DNA from: Roseibacillus persicicus
Lineage (GTDB): Bacteria; Verrucomicrobiota; Verrucomicrobiia; Verrucomicrobiales; Akkermansiaceae
NCBI RefSeq assembly: GCF_014651675.1
Contig: NZ_BMXI01000001.1
Location: 251,968 to 315,967, forward strand
Reading direction: 5' to 3'
Length of the DNA: 64,000 bases
Part shown: positions 1 through 11,258 of the stretch, piece after piece
Layout: each line of letters begins with the position of its first letter
Position numbering within the stretch: the stretch's first letter is position 1
Position numbers and translations under genes: made by a program
Notes under the pieces: generated by a model
The model's database searches: none
Seen by the model: the letters and a program-made list of their open reading frames with translations, nothing else
What the model was told of the DNA's origin: nothing

Positions 1-2018
<2,018 letters not shown>

Positions 2019-3725
2019 ATGACCGTCCTTAATTTTTGCCGCCTCGGAACCACACTTACTCTCCTCGCTCTCTTTGGATGCTCGGCTGATTACTACGAAA
2101 AACAAGCGGACAAGGATGTCTATCAGATCTTGAAGACGGTCGAAAAAGATATCTTCGGCGAGTCTTCCCAGTTTTCCATCGCCAGCGGAAAGTCATCCAA
2201 AGAGCAGCAGGCGCTGACCCCAGTCAAGATCCTCAACGACCGCAAATCCACTGAGAAAGTGCGACTCTCGCTCAACCAGGCCTTGGACTATGCGGTTGCC
2301 AATAGTCGCGAATACCAGTCGGAAAAGGAACGGCTCTATCTCACCGCGCTCACCCTAACAGGCGAGCAGCACGAGTTTCGGCCCAACCTGTTCGGCAGCT
2401 CCCAAGCGAACTACACACGCCAGATCGACGGTGAAGAAGTGGGCACCGCCTCCTCGGCCCTCGGGGTCAATCAGGCCTTGGCGACGGGAGGAAGCCTGGG
2501 AGTCACCCTCGCCAATGACCTCTTGCAATATTTCTCCGGCGATCCCCGGCGCTCGGCCACTTCGCTCATCACGCTCAATCTCGCGCAGCCCTTGCTTCGC
2601 GGAGCCGGACGCGATGTCGCGGTCGAGAACCTGACCCAGGCCAACCGCAATGTGGTCTACGCCATCCGCGATTACACTCACTTTCAAAACACCTTCTCGG
2701 TGAGCATCGTGAATGAATACTTCGACCTCCTACGCTCCAAGGACGTCATCTTCAACGAATACAATAACTATCAGTCCCGCAAAAAGAACGTCGAGTACCT
2801 GAGTGCCCGCGTCGACCGCGAGCGGCCCGAAGCGGTGGGCATCGCGGAGCAAGACGAGCTGAGCGCACGCAACCGCTACATCAGCGCCATCTCCGACTAC
2901 CGCAACGCGCTCGACAGCTTCAAGGTCACCCTCGGCCTGCCGCAGACCACCCAGTTGCGGCTCGACGATGCGGAAATCATCAAGCTGCGCGCGGGTGGCC
3001 TGAAGCCGATTTCACTTTCCAGCCGGGAGGCCTTTGCCATCGCCCTTGATCACCGTCTCCCCCTCTTCAATCAGGTGGACCGCTTCGAGGACAGCAAACG
3101 ACAAGTCGGCATCGCGGCCAACCAGTTGAAGGCAGACCTGGCCCTCGTAGGGAACGCCTCATTGGCGAACAGCGGTGGCCCGGTGGACTACACCAAGTTC
3201 AACTTCAACGACGTGCGTGCGACGGTCGGCTTGCAGCTCAACCTGCCCCTCGACCGGCTGCGGGAACGCAACCAATACCGCGCCACCCTCATCAACTTCG
3301 AGTCCTCGATCCGCACTCTCAGCCGGAACTTTGATGAGTTGCGCAACCTGCTCGACCGCCGCATTCGCGAGCTGGAAGAATTCCGGCAAAGCTACGAGAT
3401 TCAAAAGGGCGCGGTGAAGCTGGCTCGCAACCGGGTGGAAGGCAACCAGTTGCGCTTGCAGGCGGGCACGGTGGAATTCCGCCAGCTCAGCGAATCCCAA
3501 GACGCCCTCATCAGCGCCCAGAACGCGGAGACCAGCGCCATCGTGAACTACCTCAGCGCGCGACTCGGGCTCCTCGTCGAACTGGGGGTATTAGATCCGA
3601 ACAGCAAGGATTACTGGCTCAGCGACAACCCTTCCAAAATCAAAGCCCTGGGCCGCCCAGCCAACCCGCAACCCGCCTTCGCCCCTTCCGACAAAGTCCC
3701 CACCCCCGAAGAACTCTTCGAGTAA
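2019..3725 (+). CDS. TolC-family outer-membrane efflux lipoprotein
   Basis: Outer-membrane channel component of a tripartite exporter. The N-terminus has a lipoprotein signal: a hydrophobic run TLLALFGC with a lipobox cysteine at about residue 21, followed by SADYYEKQ. The rest (568 residues) has the TolC pattern of long alpha-helical hairpins, with two repeats of helix-rich sequence (for example LNQALDYAVANSREYQ near residue 90 and SREAFAIALDHRLPLF near 340) and a terminal NYLSARLGLLVELG segment. It is followed after 6 bases by a MacA-like adaptor, then an ABC ATPase and a permease, so it should supply the outer-membrane exit for that pump. The substrate is unknown; antibiotics, lipopeptides or siderophores are the usual cargos. 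No Shine-Dalgarno sequence precedes the ATG. Confidence 0.88.
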   Translation: MTVLNFCRLGTTLTLLALFGCSADYYEKQADKDVYQILKTVEKDIFGESSQFSIASGKSSKEQQALTPVKILNDRKSTEKVRLSLNQALDYAVANSREYQSEKERLYLTALTLTGEQHEFRPNLFGSSQANYTRQIDGEEVGTASSALGVNQALATGGSLGVTLANDLLQYFSGDPRRSATSLITLNLAQPLLRGAGRDVAVENLTQANRNVVYAIRDYTHFQNTFSVSIVNEYFDLLRSKDVIFNEYNNYQSRKKNVEYLSARVDRERPEAVGIAEQDELSARNRYISAISDYRNALDSFKVTLGLPQTTQLRLDDAEIIKLRAGGLKPISLSSREAFAIALDHRLPLFNQVDRFEDSKRQVGIAANQLKADLALVGNASLANSGGPVDYTKFNFNDVRATVGLQLNLPLDRLRERNQYRATLINFESSIRTLSRNFDELRNLLDRRIRELEEFRQSYEIQKGAVKLARNRVEGNQLRLQAGTVEFRQLSESQDALISAQNAETSAIVNYLSARLGLLVELGVLDPNSKDYWLSDNPSKIKALGRPANPQPAFAPSDKVPTPEELFE

Positions 3726-3731
3726 AGCCCC

Positions 3732-5222
3732 ATGAAAAAACTGCTGATAAACCGACTCTTCCTTGGCCTTCTCGTCTTTGCGGGAATCCTGGTCCTGCTC
3801 ATCACCTTCTCGCGAAAAAAGACCGAGACGCAAGGTCTCTATCACACCGTGAGCAAGGCCGACCTCATCATCTCCATCGTGGAGGGCGGCACCATCGAGG
3901 CTGTCAATGAGGTGGTGGTGAAGAACACCATCGATGGCGAATCCCAGATCATCTACCTCATCCCCGAGGGCTCCTACGTGAAAGAGGGCGATCTGTTAGT
4001 CGAGTTCGACAAAGGTCAGGCGGAAAGCAGCTTGCAAGAGGCGCAGGTCAAATTCGAAACCCATCAGGCAGAGGTCATCAAGGCCACCAACGACCTCATC
4101 ATCACCCGCTCGACGGTGGATAGTGAGCTGAGCGCCGCGAAGCTGGCGGTGCAGTTTGCCGAGATGGATCGACAGAAATTCCAAGACCTCGATCGTCAGC
4201 ACCGGCTGCGCAGCTCCGAGCTCGCCATCGATACCGAAGCCGAGGCCCTCAAGCTGGCCCAGCAACGTTACGAGTGGTCCGAAAAGCTGGCCGAAAAGGG
4301 CTTTGAAACCAAAAGCCAAGTCGACCGCGATCGACTGGAAGTGAGCAAAAGCTCCAAGGCGGTCGAGACCGCCCAGTCGACCTTCGAGATGTTGAAAGAA
4401 TACGACTTGAAAAAAGAAGAGACCAAATTCCTCTCCGACCTCAAGGAAGCCCAAGCCAAGTTGGAGCGCACTCGCAAAGAAGGTGAATCCAAAATCGCGC
4501 AACAGGAGGCCGCCGTGAATTCAGCCAAGTCGACCCTGCGCATCACAGAGGAACAGCTCGAGCGTTTCCGCGAACAACTCAATTCAACTAAACTCTACGC
4601 TCCCCAGAATGGCCTCGTGATCTACGCCAAGTCGGACCGAAGCTGGGACAACGAACCAGAGATCGCGGAGGGCTCGAAGATTCGCAACCGCCGCGATGTC
4701 ATCAAGATTCCCGACACCTCGAAGCTGAAGGTTCAGGTCAAGATCCATGAGTCGACCATCAGCCAAATCCAGAAGGGACAGCGAGCCTACGTGGTGCTGG
4801 ACTCACAACCCGACCGCCGCTTTTTGGGTAAAGTGACCAAAGTGGCCATCCTTCCCGACAGCAACGGCCGCTGGGGCGACAACAAGAAAGTCTACACCAC
4901 CGAAATCGAAATCACCGACCCCATGGAAGGGGTCAAACCCGGGGTCTCCGCGCGGGCCGAAATCATCATCGAAGAGCTGAAGAACGTTTTCTCCGTCCCG
5001 ATCCAAGCCGTCACCACCCAGAACGGAAAGCAAGTTTGCTACCTGAAGGGCGACGACCAACCGACCGAAGTCGAAGTCGGTCTCTTCAACACCAAATACA
5101 TCGAGATTCGCTCCGGTCTGCATCAGGGCGACAAAGTCAGCCTCGATCCCCCGCTGGACGACAAACTCAATCTCTCGGGCGAGACCACTGGTCTGAAGCT
5201 GAACGAGGAACCTGCCAACTGA
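3732..5222 (+). CDS. HlyD/MacA-family periplasmic adaptor protein
   Basis: Membrane-fusion (adaptor) subunit linking an inner-membrane ABC permease to the outer-membrane factor. The 496-residue protein opens with one transmembrane helix (about residues 7-27, LFLGLLVFAGILVLLITF). A first half of the barrel-sandwich (lipoyl-like) domain follows with the sequence IEAVNEVVVKNTIDGESQI. A long coiled-coil hairpin spans roughly residues 95-285, rich in E, K, Q and A. The second lipoyl half has TKLYAPQNGLVIYAK, and beta-barrel and membrane-proximal domains close the protein. The order OMF-adaptor-ATPase-permease and the tight spacing indicate a single operon. The closest functional model is MacA. The coiled coil is long, consistent with direct contact to the upstream TolC-type protein. 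Confidence 0.9.
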   Translation: MKKLLINRLFLGLLVFAGILVLLITFSRKKTETQGLYHTVSKADLIISIVEGGTIEAVNEVVVKNTIDGESQIIYLIPEGSYVKEGDLLVEFDKGQAESSLQEAQVKFETHQAEVIKATNDLIITRSTVDSELSAAKLAVQFAEMDRQKFQDLDRQHRLRSSELAIDTEAEALKLAQQRYEWSEKLAEKGFETKSQVDRDRLEVSKSSKAVETAQSTFEMLKEYDLKKEETKFLSDLKEAQAKLERTRKEGESKIAQQEAAVNSAKSTLRITEEQLERFREQLNSTKLYAPQNGLVIYAKSDRSWDNEPEIAEGSKIRNRRDVIKIPDTSKLKVQVKIHESTISQIQKGQRAYVVLDSQPDRRFLGKVTKVAILPDSNGRWGDNKKVYTTEIEITDPMEGVKPGVSARAEIIIEELKNVFSVPIQAVTTQNGKQVCYLKGDDQPTEVEVGLFNTKYIEIRSGLHQGDKVSLDPPLDDKLNLSGETTGLKLNEEPAN

Positions 5223-5231
5223 GTCCTCGCC

Positions 5232-5933
5232 ATGCCCGAAGCCGTCATCGAGATCCGCCAAATCGTCAAAAATTTTCAAGTTGGCGATAGCACCGTGCGT
5301 GCCCTGCGGGGCGTGGACCTGACCATCGAGCGCGGATCCTTCGTCGCCATCATGGGGCCTTCCGGATCGGGCAAATCCACTCTGCTCAATATCCTGGGCT
5401 GCTTGGATCGGCCTACTTCGGGAAAGTATTTTCTAGGTCCCGATGATGTGGCGGAGATGGATGACGACACTCTTTCGCGGGTGCGTGGCAAGCGGCTGGG
5501 CTTCATCTTCCAGTCCTACAACCTCATCGCCCAACTCACCGTCATCGAGAACATTCAGGTCCCCCTCATCTATCAGCAGGAGGACTTGGAGGAACACCAC
5601 GACCGCTGTGTCGCACTCGCCAAGTTGGTGGGGCTGGAGAACCGCTTGGACCATCGCCCCAACCAGTTGTCAGGGGGCCAACAGCAGCGCGTCGCCATCG
5701 CCCGATCGCTCGTCAACGAACCCCTCATGATTCTGGCCGACGAGCCCACCGGAAACCTGGACTCCGAGACCGAGGCCGAGGTCCTGGACATCCTCAACGA
5801 CCTCAACAGCGAGGGAAAGACCATCGTCATGGTGACCCACGATGACGCCGTGGCCCAACACGCGCATCGCGTAATCCACATGAAGGACGGCGTGATTGCC
5901 CGCGAGGTCATCAATGAGCCAGCCATCCGTTAG
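5232..5933 (+). CDS. ABC transporter ATP-binding protein, MacB/LolD type
   Basis: Cytoplasmic ATPase that powers the neighbouring MacB-type permease. All nucleotide-binding motifs are present in the 233 residues: Walker A GPSGSGKST at 42-50, Q-loop in FIFQSYNL, signature LSGGQQQR near 145, Walker B MILADEPTGNLD, and the H-loop histidine in VMVTHD. The DEPTGNLDS sequence after Walker B is characteristic of the LolD/MacB/FtsE subfamily (3.A.1.122/125). In classical MacB the ATPase is fused to the permease; here the two are separate genes, as is common outside Proteobacteria. Nine bases separate it from the adaptor gene. Confidence 0.95.
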   Translation: MPEAVIEIRQIVKNFQVGDSTVRALRGVDLTIERGSFVAIMGPSGSGKSTLLNILGCLDRPTSGKYFLGPDDVAEMDDDTLSRVRGKRLGFIFQSYNLIAQLTVIENIQVPLIYQQEDLEEHHDRCVALAKLVGLENRLDHRPNQLSGGQQQRVAIARSLVNEPLMILADEPTGNLDSETEAEVLDILNDLNSEGKTIVMVTHDDAVAQHAHRVIHMKDGVIAREVINEPAIR

Positions 5934-5974
5934 ATTTTTCCTTCTGCCCGCCAGCCTGCCCTCGCCCAATCGCA

Positions 5975-7261
5975 ATGCTCTCCTCCCACTTTCTCAACAC
6001 CGTTCAGCTCGCCGTCAAAAGCCTGCTGATGCACAAGCTCCGTTCGGGGCTGACGATGCTTGGCATTATCTTTGGAGTCTGCTCGGTGATCGCGATGTTG
6101 GCCATCGGCGAAGGCGCTTCCTACGAAGCCCAGGAACGCATCAAACGTCTGGGCAGTGAGAACATCATCATCAACTCGGTGAAGCCTCCCGAGGACAACA
6201 AGCAAACCTCGCAACAGAGAAACTGGTCGGTGGAATACGGACTGACCTACAAGGACGTCACCCGCATTCAGGACACCATCCCCTCCATCGAACGCGTGGT
6301 GCCGCTGCGCATCATTCGCGAGAATATCCGCTTCGACCGCAATCAGGAATCCGGCCAAGTGATTGGCACCCTGCCCTCCTACCGCGAAGTGCAGAGCATT
6401 GACCTGGTCGCCGGTCGCTTTCTCAGTCCCACCGACGAGCTCAACAAGCGCACAGTCTGCGTGATCACCCACAATCTCGCCCGCCAGCTCTTCCCCTATC
6501 AGGACCCGCTGGAATCCACCGTGCGGGTGGATGACACCTACTATCAGGTCATCGGCATCGTCAACGAGACCGGCACCGCCGAGCAACGACCGCAGGGACA
6601 GGAGAGCGAAGGACAGGCCATTGACAACAACATCTACATCCCCCTCTCCGCCGCCCGCACCCGCTTTGGCGAAACCCTCATCACGCGCACCTCGGGAAGC
6701 TTCAATTCCGAGCGCGTGGAGTTGCACCGGCTGATCATCAAGATGAAAGACTCCCCCTCCGTCATTGTCGGCGAGGCCCAGATTCAGCATTTGATGAATC
6801 ACTTTCACGAGAAAAACGACTTCGAGCTCATCGTGCCCTTGCAGCTTTTGCGCGAAGCCGAAGCGACCAAGAAAATGTTCAACATCGTCCTCGGATCCAT
6901 CGCCGCCATCTCGCTGTTAGTCGGCGGAATCGGGATCATGAACATCATGCTCGCCACCGTCACCGAACGGACTCGCGAGATTGGGATTCGCCGCGCCCTG
7001 GGAGCCACGCGGAAGGACATCATCACCCAGTTCCTCATTGAGACCATCGTGTTGTCAGTCGGCGGCGGAATCATCGGGGTGATTCTCGGCATCATTGTTC
7101 CCATCGGGGTCGAATTTTTCACCGAGATGCAGACTATCATCACCCTTTGGTCGGTCTTGCTCGCCTTTGGCATTTCCGGTCTCACGGGAGTCATCTTCGG
7201 CCTCTACCCCGCCTCCCAAGCCGCCAAGCTCGATCCCATCGACGCCCTGCGACAGGAATGA
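5975..7261 (+). CDS. MacB-type ABC transporter permease (MacB_PCD and FtsX domains)
   Basis: Inner-membrane subunit of a mechanotransmission-type ABC exporter. The 428 residues show the family layout. TM1 follows the N-terminal LRSGLTMLGIIFGVCSVIAMLAIGEGA motif region (about residues 22-45). A large periplasmic MacB_PCD domain spans about 45-300. Three further helices follow near the C-terminus (SIAAISLLVGGIGIMNIMLATV, TIVLSVGGGIIGVILGIIVPIG and VLLAFGISGLTGVIFGLYPA). The TERTREIGIRRALGATRKDI coupling motif contacts the ATPase. It ends with AAKLDPIDALRQE, the typical MacB/LolC tail. It lies 41 bases after the ATPase gene and completes the four-gene export operon beginning at 2019. Confidence 0.94.
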   Translation: MLSSHFLNTVQLAVKSLLMHKLRSGLTMLGIIFGVCSVIAMLAIGEGASYEAQERIKRLGSENIIINSVKPPEDNKQTSQQRNWSVEYGLTYKDVTRIQDTIPSIERVVPLRIIRENIRFDRNQESGQVIGTLPSYREVQSIDLVAGRFLSPTDELNKRTVCVITHNLARQLFPYQDPLESTVRVDDTYYQVIGIVNETGTAEQRPQGQESEGQAIDNNIYIPLSAARTRFGETLITRTSGSFNSERVELHRLIIKMKDSPSVIVGEAQIQHLMNHFHEKNDFELIVPLQLLREAEATKKMFNIVLGSIAAISLLVGGIGIMNIMLATVTERTREIGIRRALGATRKDIITQFLIETIVLSVGGGIIGVILGIIVPIGVEFFTEMQTIITLWSVLLAFGISGLTGVIFGLYPASQAAKLDPIDALRQE

Positions 7262-7496
7262 TTTCTTTCGGAATGTGACCACTCCTCACAAAATCACCGC
7301 GAGTGGGAAGAGCGGAATCAAGGTCTCCAGCGCTCAATCAACCGTGCGGTTGGAAAGGCCTTTTGTCATTTCACCTTCGATAACAGCGACGTTCGACCCT
7401 GACTGCTTCGACTAAGAACTTTCCTTTCTCCATCGAAATCCAAGGCATTCAGGAAGCCGCATTGACCCGAGGGCGCTTTCTTCCCATGCTCCCAAC

Positions 7497-8183
7497 GTGC
7501 CTCACCGTGCTTTCGCTCTCCTTTTCCTAGTTCCGCTGCCTCTCCTCGCCGAGGTTGAGGACGATCTCACCCTGGGGATCGAGACGGTGACCGGCCTGCG
7601 CTCGGCCTACAATTACCGTGGATTCCAACTCGCAGACGCGACGTTGGAGACTCAGATCGAGACCGAAATCTCGCTGGGAGAAGGTTTCGCCCTGGGCCTG
7701 GTGGCTTGGCATGTGGCAGAATCCAGTGACGACTTCGCGGAGACCGCTTTCGGCGTGAGCCTGCGACGGGACTTCGAGGAGGTCAGCCTGACCGCCTCGC
7801 TGGACTACCATCTCTTCTCGGAAAGCCTCTTTGAAGACGGGGTCGACCTCGGGCTCAAGGCGCAATGGTTCGTCGACGAGAACTGGGATTTGGCTGCAAA
7901 AGCCCACTACGACTTTGGCGCCGAGGGCACCTACTTCGCGCTGGAGGGCGGATGGTCTCACCCCCTTTCCGAAGACCTCTTCATCGCGGCCGAATCCGGC
8001 ATCAGCGCGGTCGGCGACTACTATGAACGGAGCGGGATGAACGACTTCTACGGCCGTCTTTCCCTGACCTACAACGTCAATTCCTTCCTCTCACTCACTC
8101 CCTTCGCTGGCTACTCCATTGGCCTCAGCGACGACGCGGACGACGAAGCCTATGCGGGCATCTGGCTCGCGGTCTCATTCTAA
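7497..8183 (+). CDS. Secreted outer-membrane beta-barrel protein, Gcw_chp-like
   Basis: Probable outer-membrane porin-like barrel of unknown substrate. A GTG start gives a short Sec signal (RAFALLFLVPLPLLA, cleavage before EVEDD). The rest (to 228 residues) alternates hydrophobic and polar residues in amphipathic strands rich in Tyr, Phe, Asp and Gly, and ends with an aromatic residue (AGIWLAVSF), the classic BAM-recognised C-terminus. The early SAYNYRGFQLAD segment resembles the R-G motif of the TIGR02001 (Gcw_chp) family, but I cannot confirm membership. It precedes glnD by 11 bases on the same strand, though a functional link is unclear. A DNA heptamer TCTAACA lies exactly over its stop codon. 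Confidence 0.6.
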   Translation: MPHRAFALLFLVPLPLLAEVEDDLTLGIETVTGLRSAYNYRGFQLADATLETQIETEISLGEGFALGLVAWHVAESSDDFAETAFGVSLRRDFEEVSLTASLDYHLFSESLFEDGVDLGLKAQWFVDENWDLAAKAHYDFGAEGTYFALEGGWSHPLSEDLFIAAESGISAVGDYYERSGMNDFYGRLSLTYNVNSFLSLTPFAGYSIGLSDDADDEAYAGIWLAVSF

Positions 8184-8194
8184 CAAACCCTTTC

Positions 8195-10903
8195 GTGAAA
8201 ACCGAACTCGCCCCTCCCACCCTCCCCGATGCGCGCACTCTGAACGACGCATCCCCCAAGGACAGACTAACCACTCTGAAGACCTACCTCACCGAAAGCC
8301 GGGAGATGTTAGAGCGAGAGCACCAGAGCGGGCAAAGCGGTCTCGAGAATGCTTCCGCGCGCGCCAACTTCATCGACATCCTGATGAAGCGGCTCTTCGA
8401 AATGGCAGACCTGAAGAATCCCGGGGCCAAGCTGGCGCTCGTTGCCAACGGTGGATATGGTCGGGGCTACCTCAACCCGGGCTCGGACCTGGACCTCCTT
8501 TTTCTCCTACCCAAAGCCGCCCCCAAACTGTCGAAGGCCGAGAAGGACTTCATCGACGCGGTTCTCTATCCGCTCTGGGACTTGGGCTTCAAGGTCGGGC
8601 AGGCCTGCCGCTCTATCAAAGAATGCATCGCCGAGGGCCAAAGCGATTCCCACACCCGCACCACCCTCTTCGACTCCCGCCTGCTCATTGGCGACCAACA
8701 GTTGTTTGAGACCTTTCAAACCCGCTTTCGCAAAGAGGTTATCGAAAAGAAACGGGCGGAGTTTCTCGATGACCGACGGGCGGACATGGCGAAGCGCTAC
8801 CAGGACTTTTCGGACACCGTCTTTCTCCAAGAGCCCAATGTGAAAGAGTCGCCCGGAGCCTTGCGCGACTTTCACAACTTGCTCTGGATCTCCGACGCGC
8901 TCTTCGAGACCCGCGACCTCGACGAGCTCCGGCGAAAGGGCGTGCTTTCCCAGAATGCGAGCGACGAGCTGACAGAAGGCTTCGAGTTTCTCATGCGGGT
9001 TCGCAACGATTTGCACTATCGCGAAGGCAGCAATGCCGACGTCCTCACCCTGCGCCGGCAAGGTCCCATCGCCAACTTCTTCGGCTATCCTAGCCGAAAC
9101 CTGCTCAAGCGAATCGAGGCCCTGATGCGGGACTACTACCGCCACGCCCGGCGCATCCGCCAGCACACCGAGACCCTCTTCGAGATCGCGGAGCTGGAGG
9201 AAAAGATCCGTCCCAAGAACATTTTCGGCAAGGCCACCGTCACCAAACCGGACCGGACCTTTGATCACTTCTATGCGCAGGAGGGGCGACTCTTTGCGAA
9301 CTCCCCCAAGGTCTTCGAGGAGGACTCCACCAACCTGCTTTCCCTTTTCCGGCTTTGCCAAAAGTTCGACCTGAGCCCCTCGCCCGACTTGCGAAAGCTC
9401 ATCAAGGCGCACCGCCATCTCATCGACGGCCCCTTCCGCGTGGCCAAGGCCAACCGCGACACCTTTCAAAGCATTCTCGAGCAAAAAGGAAAGGTCGGCC
9501 CCACCCTGCGCCTGATGCACCGGGTTGGAGTGCTTGGTCTCTTTTTACCGGAGTTCGGAAAGATGGAGTGCCTCGTGCAGCACGAGTTTTTCCACCGCTA
9601 CACTGCCGACGAGCACACCTTGCGCTGCATCGACCAACTGGATGCTCTCATTGATTCCGACGATCCCGGCCATGTCGTCTACCGCGACATCCTGATCAAC
9701 CATCAGGATCCCTACGCCCTCTACCTCGCGCTCATCATGCACGACTCCGGCCGCGCGATGGGGGTCGAGGAACACATCGACGGCTCGGCAATTCTAACAG
9801 ACCGAGTCTGCCGCCGACTGGTCATCAAGGGAGAGCGCCGCAAGCTGATCATTTTTCTCGTCGACCAGCACCTCGCCCTCTTCTCCATCGCCACCCGCAA
9901 GGACCTGTCCGATCCCGATGTCATCGCCGACTTTGCCGCCCAGATGAAGACCAAGCACAATCTGGATTCCCTCCTCCTTTTCACCTTCGCCGACGCCAAT
10001 GGCACCAATGAAGAAGCGTGGTCCAGTTGGAAGGAGACCCTCATGCAGCAGCTCTATCGCGCCACCCGATCCTTTTTGGTCAAAGGCGAGGCCGAGTACG
10101 ACGCCGCCGCCCGCAAGGAGCTGGAGAAGCGGCGCGAACAAGTGGCCAACCGCCTCTCCTCGCGCTACTCCCACCTCATCGAAGGTCACTTCGAGCAAAT
10201 GCCCAAGCGCTACTTCCGCTTCCGGTCCGCGCGCTCCATTCGCCATCACCTGCGGGCGATCGGTCAGTATTGGGAACGGCGCCAGCGGCGTCCCGACACC
10301 TACTTCGAGTGTGCGGTGCGTTGGATCGAGCATCCCAAGGATGGCTACAGCGAGCTCATCATCGCGGCCGAAAATCAGCCCGGGCTTTTGCGCCGAATCT
10401 CCTGCGCCCTCGCCGCCCACCACATCAACATTCTTTCCGCCGACGCCTTCACCCGGATGGACGGCATCGTGCTGGACCTCTTTCGCGTCACCACCGACGA
10501 CGCGGAGGCCGTCGCGGACAAGATTCACCAACTCTCCTTCGTCACTACTCTCTACGAGATTTCTAGTAGCGAGAGTTACGACCCCAGCAAATATCTGCAA
10601 AAGCCCAAGAACTATCTGGAAGAAGGTCCCATTACCGAGTTCTCCGTCCCGACCCGCGCCAGCGTTCGCAACGACATCGACCCCGTCTACACCGTGGTCG
10701 AGATTCAAGCCGTCGACCGGCTGGCGCTTTTGCACGATATCTTGGGAATCTTCGAGCGCCACGAATACGCCATCACCCACGCCCGAATCTGCACCGAAAA
10801 AGGCGTGGCCCTGGACGCCTTCTATATCTTGGACAAAAACAACCAACTCCTCAGCGACCAAGCGGCAGCAGAGTTGGAAGAAGAACTGAATCCGATTTTA
10901 TAA
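8195..10903 (+). CDS. glnD: Bifunctional [protein-PII] uridylyltransferase/uridylyl-removing enzyme GlnD
   Basis: Nitrogen-status sensor that uridylylates PII proteins when glutamine is low and removes UMP when it is high. Domains are in the family order. The nucleotidyltransferase site NGGYGRGYLNPGSDLDLLFL lies near residues 86-108 (catalytic G-x-D-x-D). A GlnD-specific helical domain has the sequence KESPGALRDFHNLLWI. An HD hydrolase region around residue 515 has IMHDSGR and upstream QHEFFHRYTADEHT. Two C-terminal ACT glutamine-sensing domains follow (AENQPGLLRRISCALAAHHINILSA near 730 and DRLALLHDILGIFERHEYAITHA near 845). Length 902 is normal. The start is GTG. No amtB, glnB or glnA gene lies nearby. 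Confidence 0.95.
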   Translation: MKTELAPPTLPDARTLNDASPKDRLTTLKTYLTESREMLEREHQSGQSGLENASARANFIDILMKRLFEMADLKNPGAKLALVANGGYGRGYLNPGSDLDLLFLLPKAAPKLSKAEKDFIDAVLYPLWDLGFKVGQACRSIKECIAEGQSDSHTRTTLFDSRLLIGDQQLFETFQTRFRKEVIEKKRAEFLDDRRADMAKRYQDFSDTVFLQEPNVKESPGALRDFHNLLWISDALFETRDLDELRRKGVLSQNASDELTEGFEFLMRVRNDLHYREGSNADVLTLRRQGPIANFFGYPSRNLLKRIEALMRDYYRHARRIRQHTETLFEIAELEEKIRPKNIFGKATVTKPDRTFDHFYAQEGRLFANSPKVFEEDSTNLLSLFRLCQKFDLSPSPDLRKLIKAHRHLIDGPFRVAKANRDTFQSILEQKGKVGPTLRLMHRVGVLGLFLPEFGKMECLVQHEFFHRYTADEHTLRCIDQLDALIDSDDPGHVVYRDILINHQDPYALYLALIMHDSGRAMGVEEHIDGSAILTDRVCRRLVIKGERRKLIIFLVDQHLALFSIATRKDLSDPDVIADFAAQMKTKHNLDSLLLFTFADANGTNEEAWSSWKETLMQQLYRATRSFLVKGEAEYDAAARKELEKRREQVANRLSSRYSHLIEGHFEQMPKRYFRFRSARSIRHHLRAIGQYWERRQRRPDTYFECAVRWIEHPKDGYSELIIAAENQPGLLRRISCALAAHHINILSADAFTRMDGIVLDLFRVTTDDAEAVADKIHQLSFVTTLYEISSSESYDPSKYLQKPKNYLEEGPITEFSVPTRASVRNDIDPVYTVVEIQAVDRLALLHDILGIFERHEYAITHARICTEKGVALDAFYILDKNNQLLSDQAAAELEEELNPIL

Positions 10904-10959
10904 AGAAGCTTGCTGATAATCATCTCGTCCCGATGTTTTGACGGTGACTCTGACAAACC

Positions 10960-11249
10960 GGGGCTCTGTTCATGGACAAGAATGTCCATGCTCCGGCAGA
11001 GTCCACTTGAGAAAAGGACCGCGAGAGTTCTGGAGTGTTCGAGAGGTTCTCTCGCGGACGAAGAGCGTTAGCCAGGGGACCTTCCCCGAACATTCGCGGC
11101 TGTTTTGGCAAAACAGCCCTACCGACGGGGCAGGGACATTTCTGTCCCTGGAACGGTCCGGCTGAGCCGAATTGCCCAAACTGAAACCACCCCGACGAAG
11201 GTTCTGAAACCCCGAGGCTCTGTTCATGGACAGGAATGTCCACGCTCCG
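10960..11249. repeat. Cluster of palindromic hairpin repeats between glnD and the M42 peptidase
   Basis: The 355-base gap after glnD holds at least five inverted repeats and no credible gene. Two units in the same orientation share GGCTCTGTTCATGGACA: 10960-10996, with a perfect 8-bp stem CATGGACA/TGTCCATG (10971-10978 with 10983-10990), and 11213-11249, with the same stem and one G-T pair. A related unit at 11131-11150 has stem CAGGGACA/TGTCCCTG. TGTTTTGGCAAAACA at 11101-11115 is another hairpin, and CCGCGAGAG at 11019-11027 pairs perfectly with 11049-11057. The pattern resembles REP/REPIN-type dispersed elements or a structured 3' untranslated region. Short frames across it are repeat artefacts. 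Confidence 0.7.
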
Positions 11250-11258
11250 TCGCACTTC

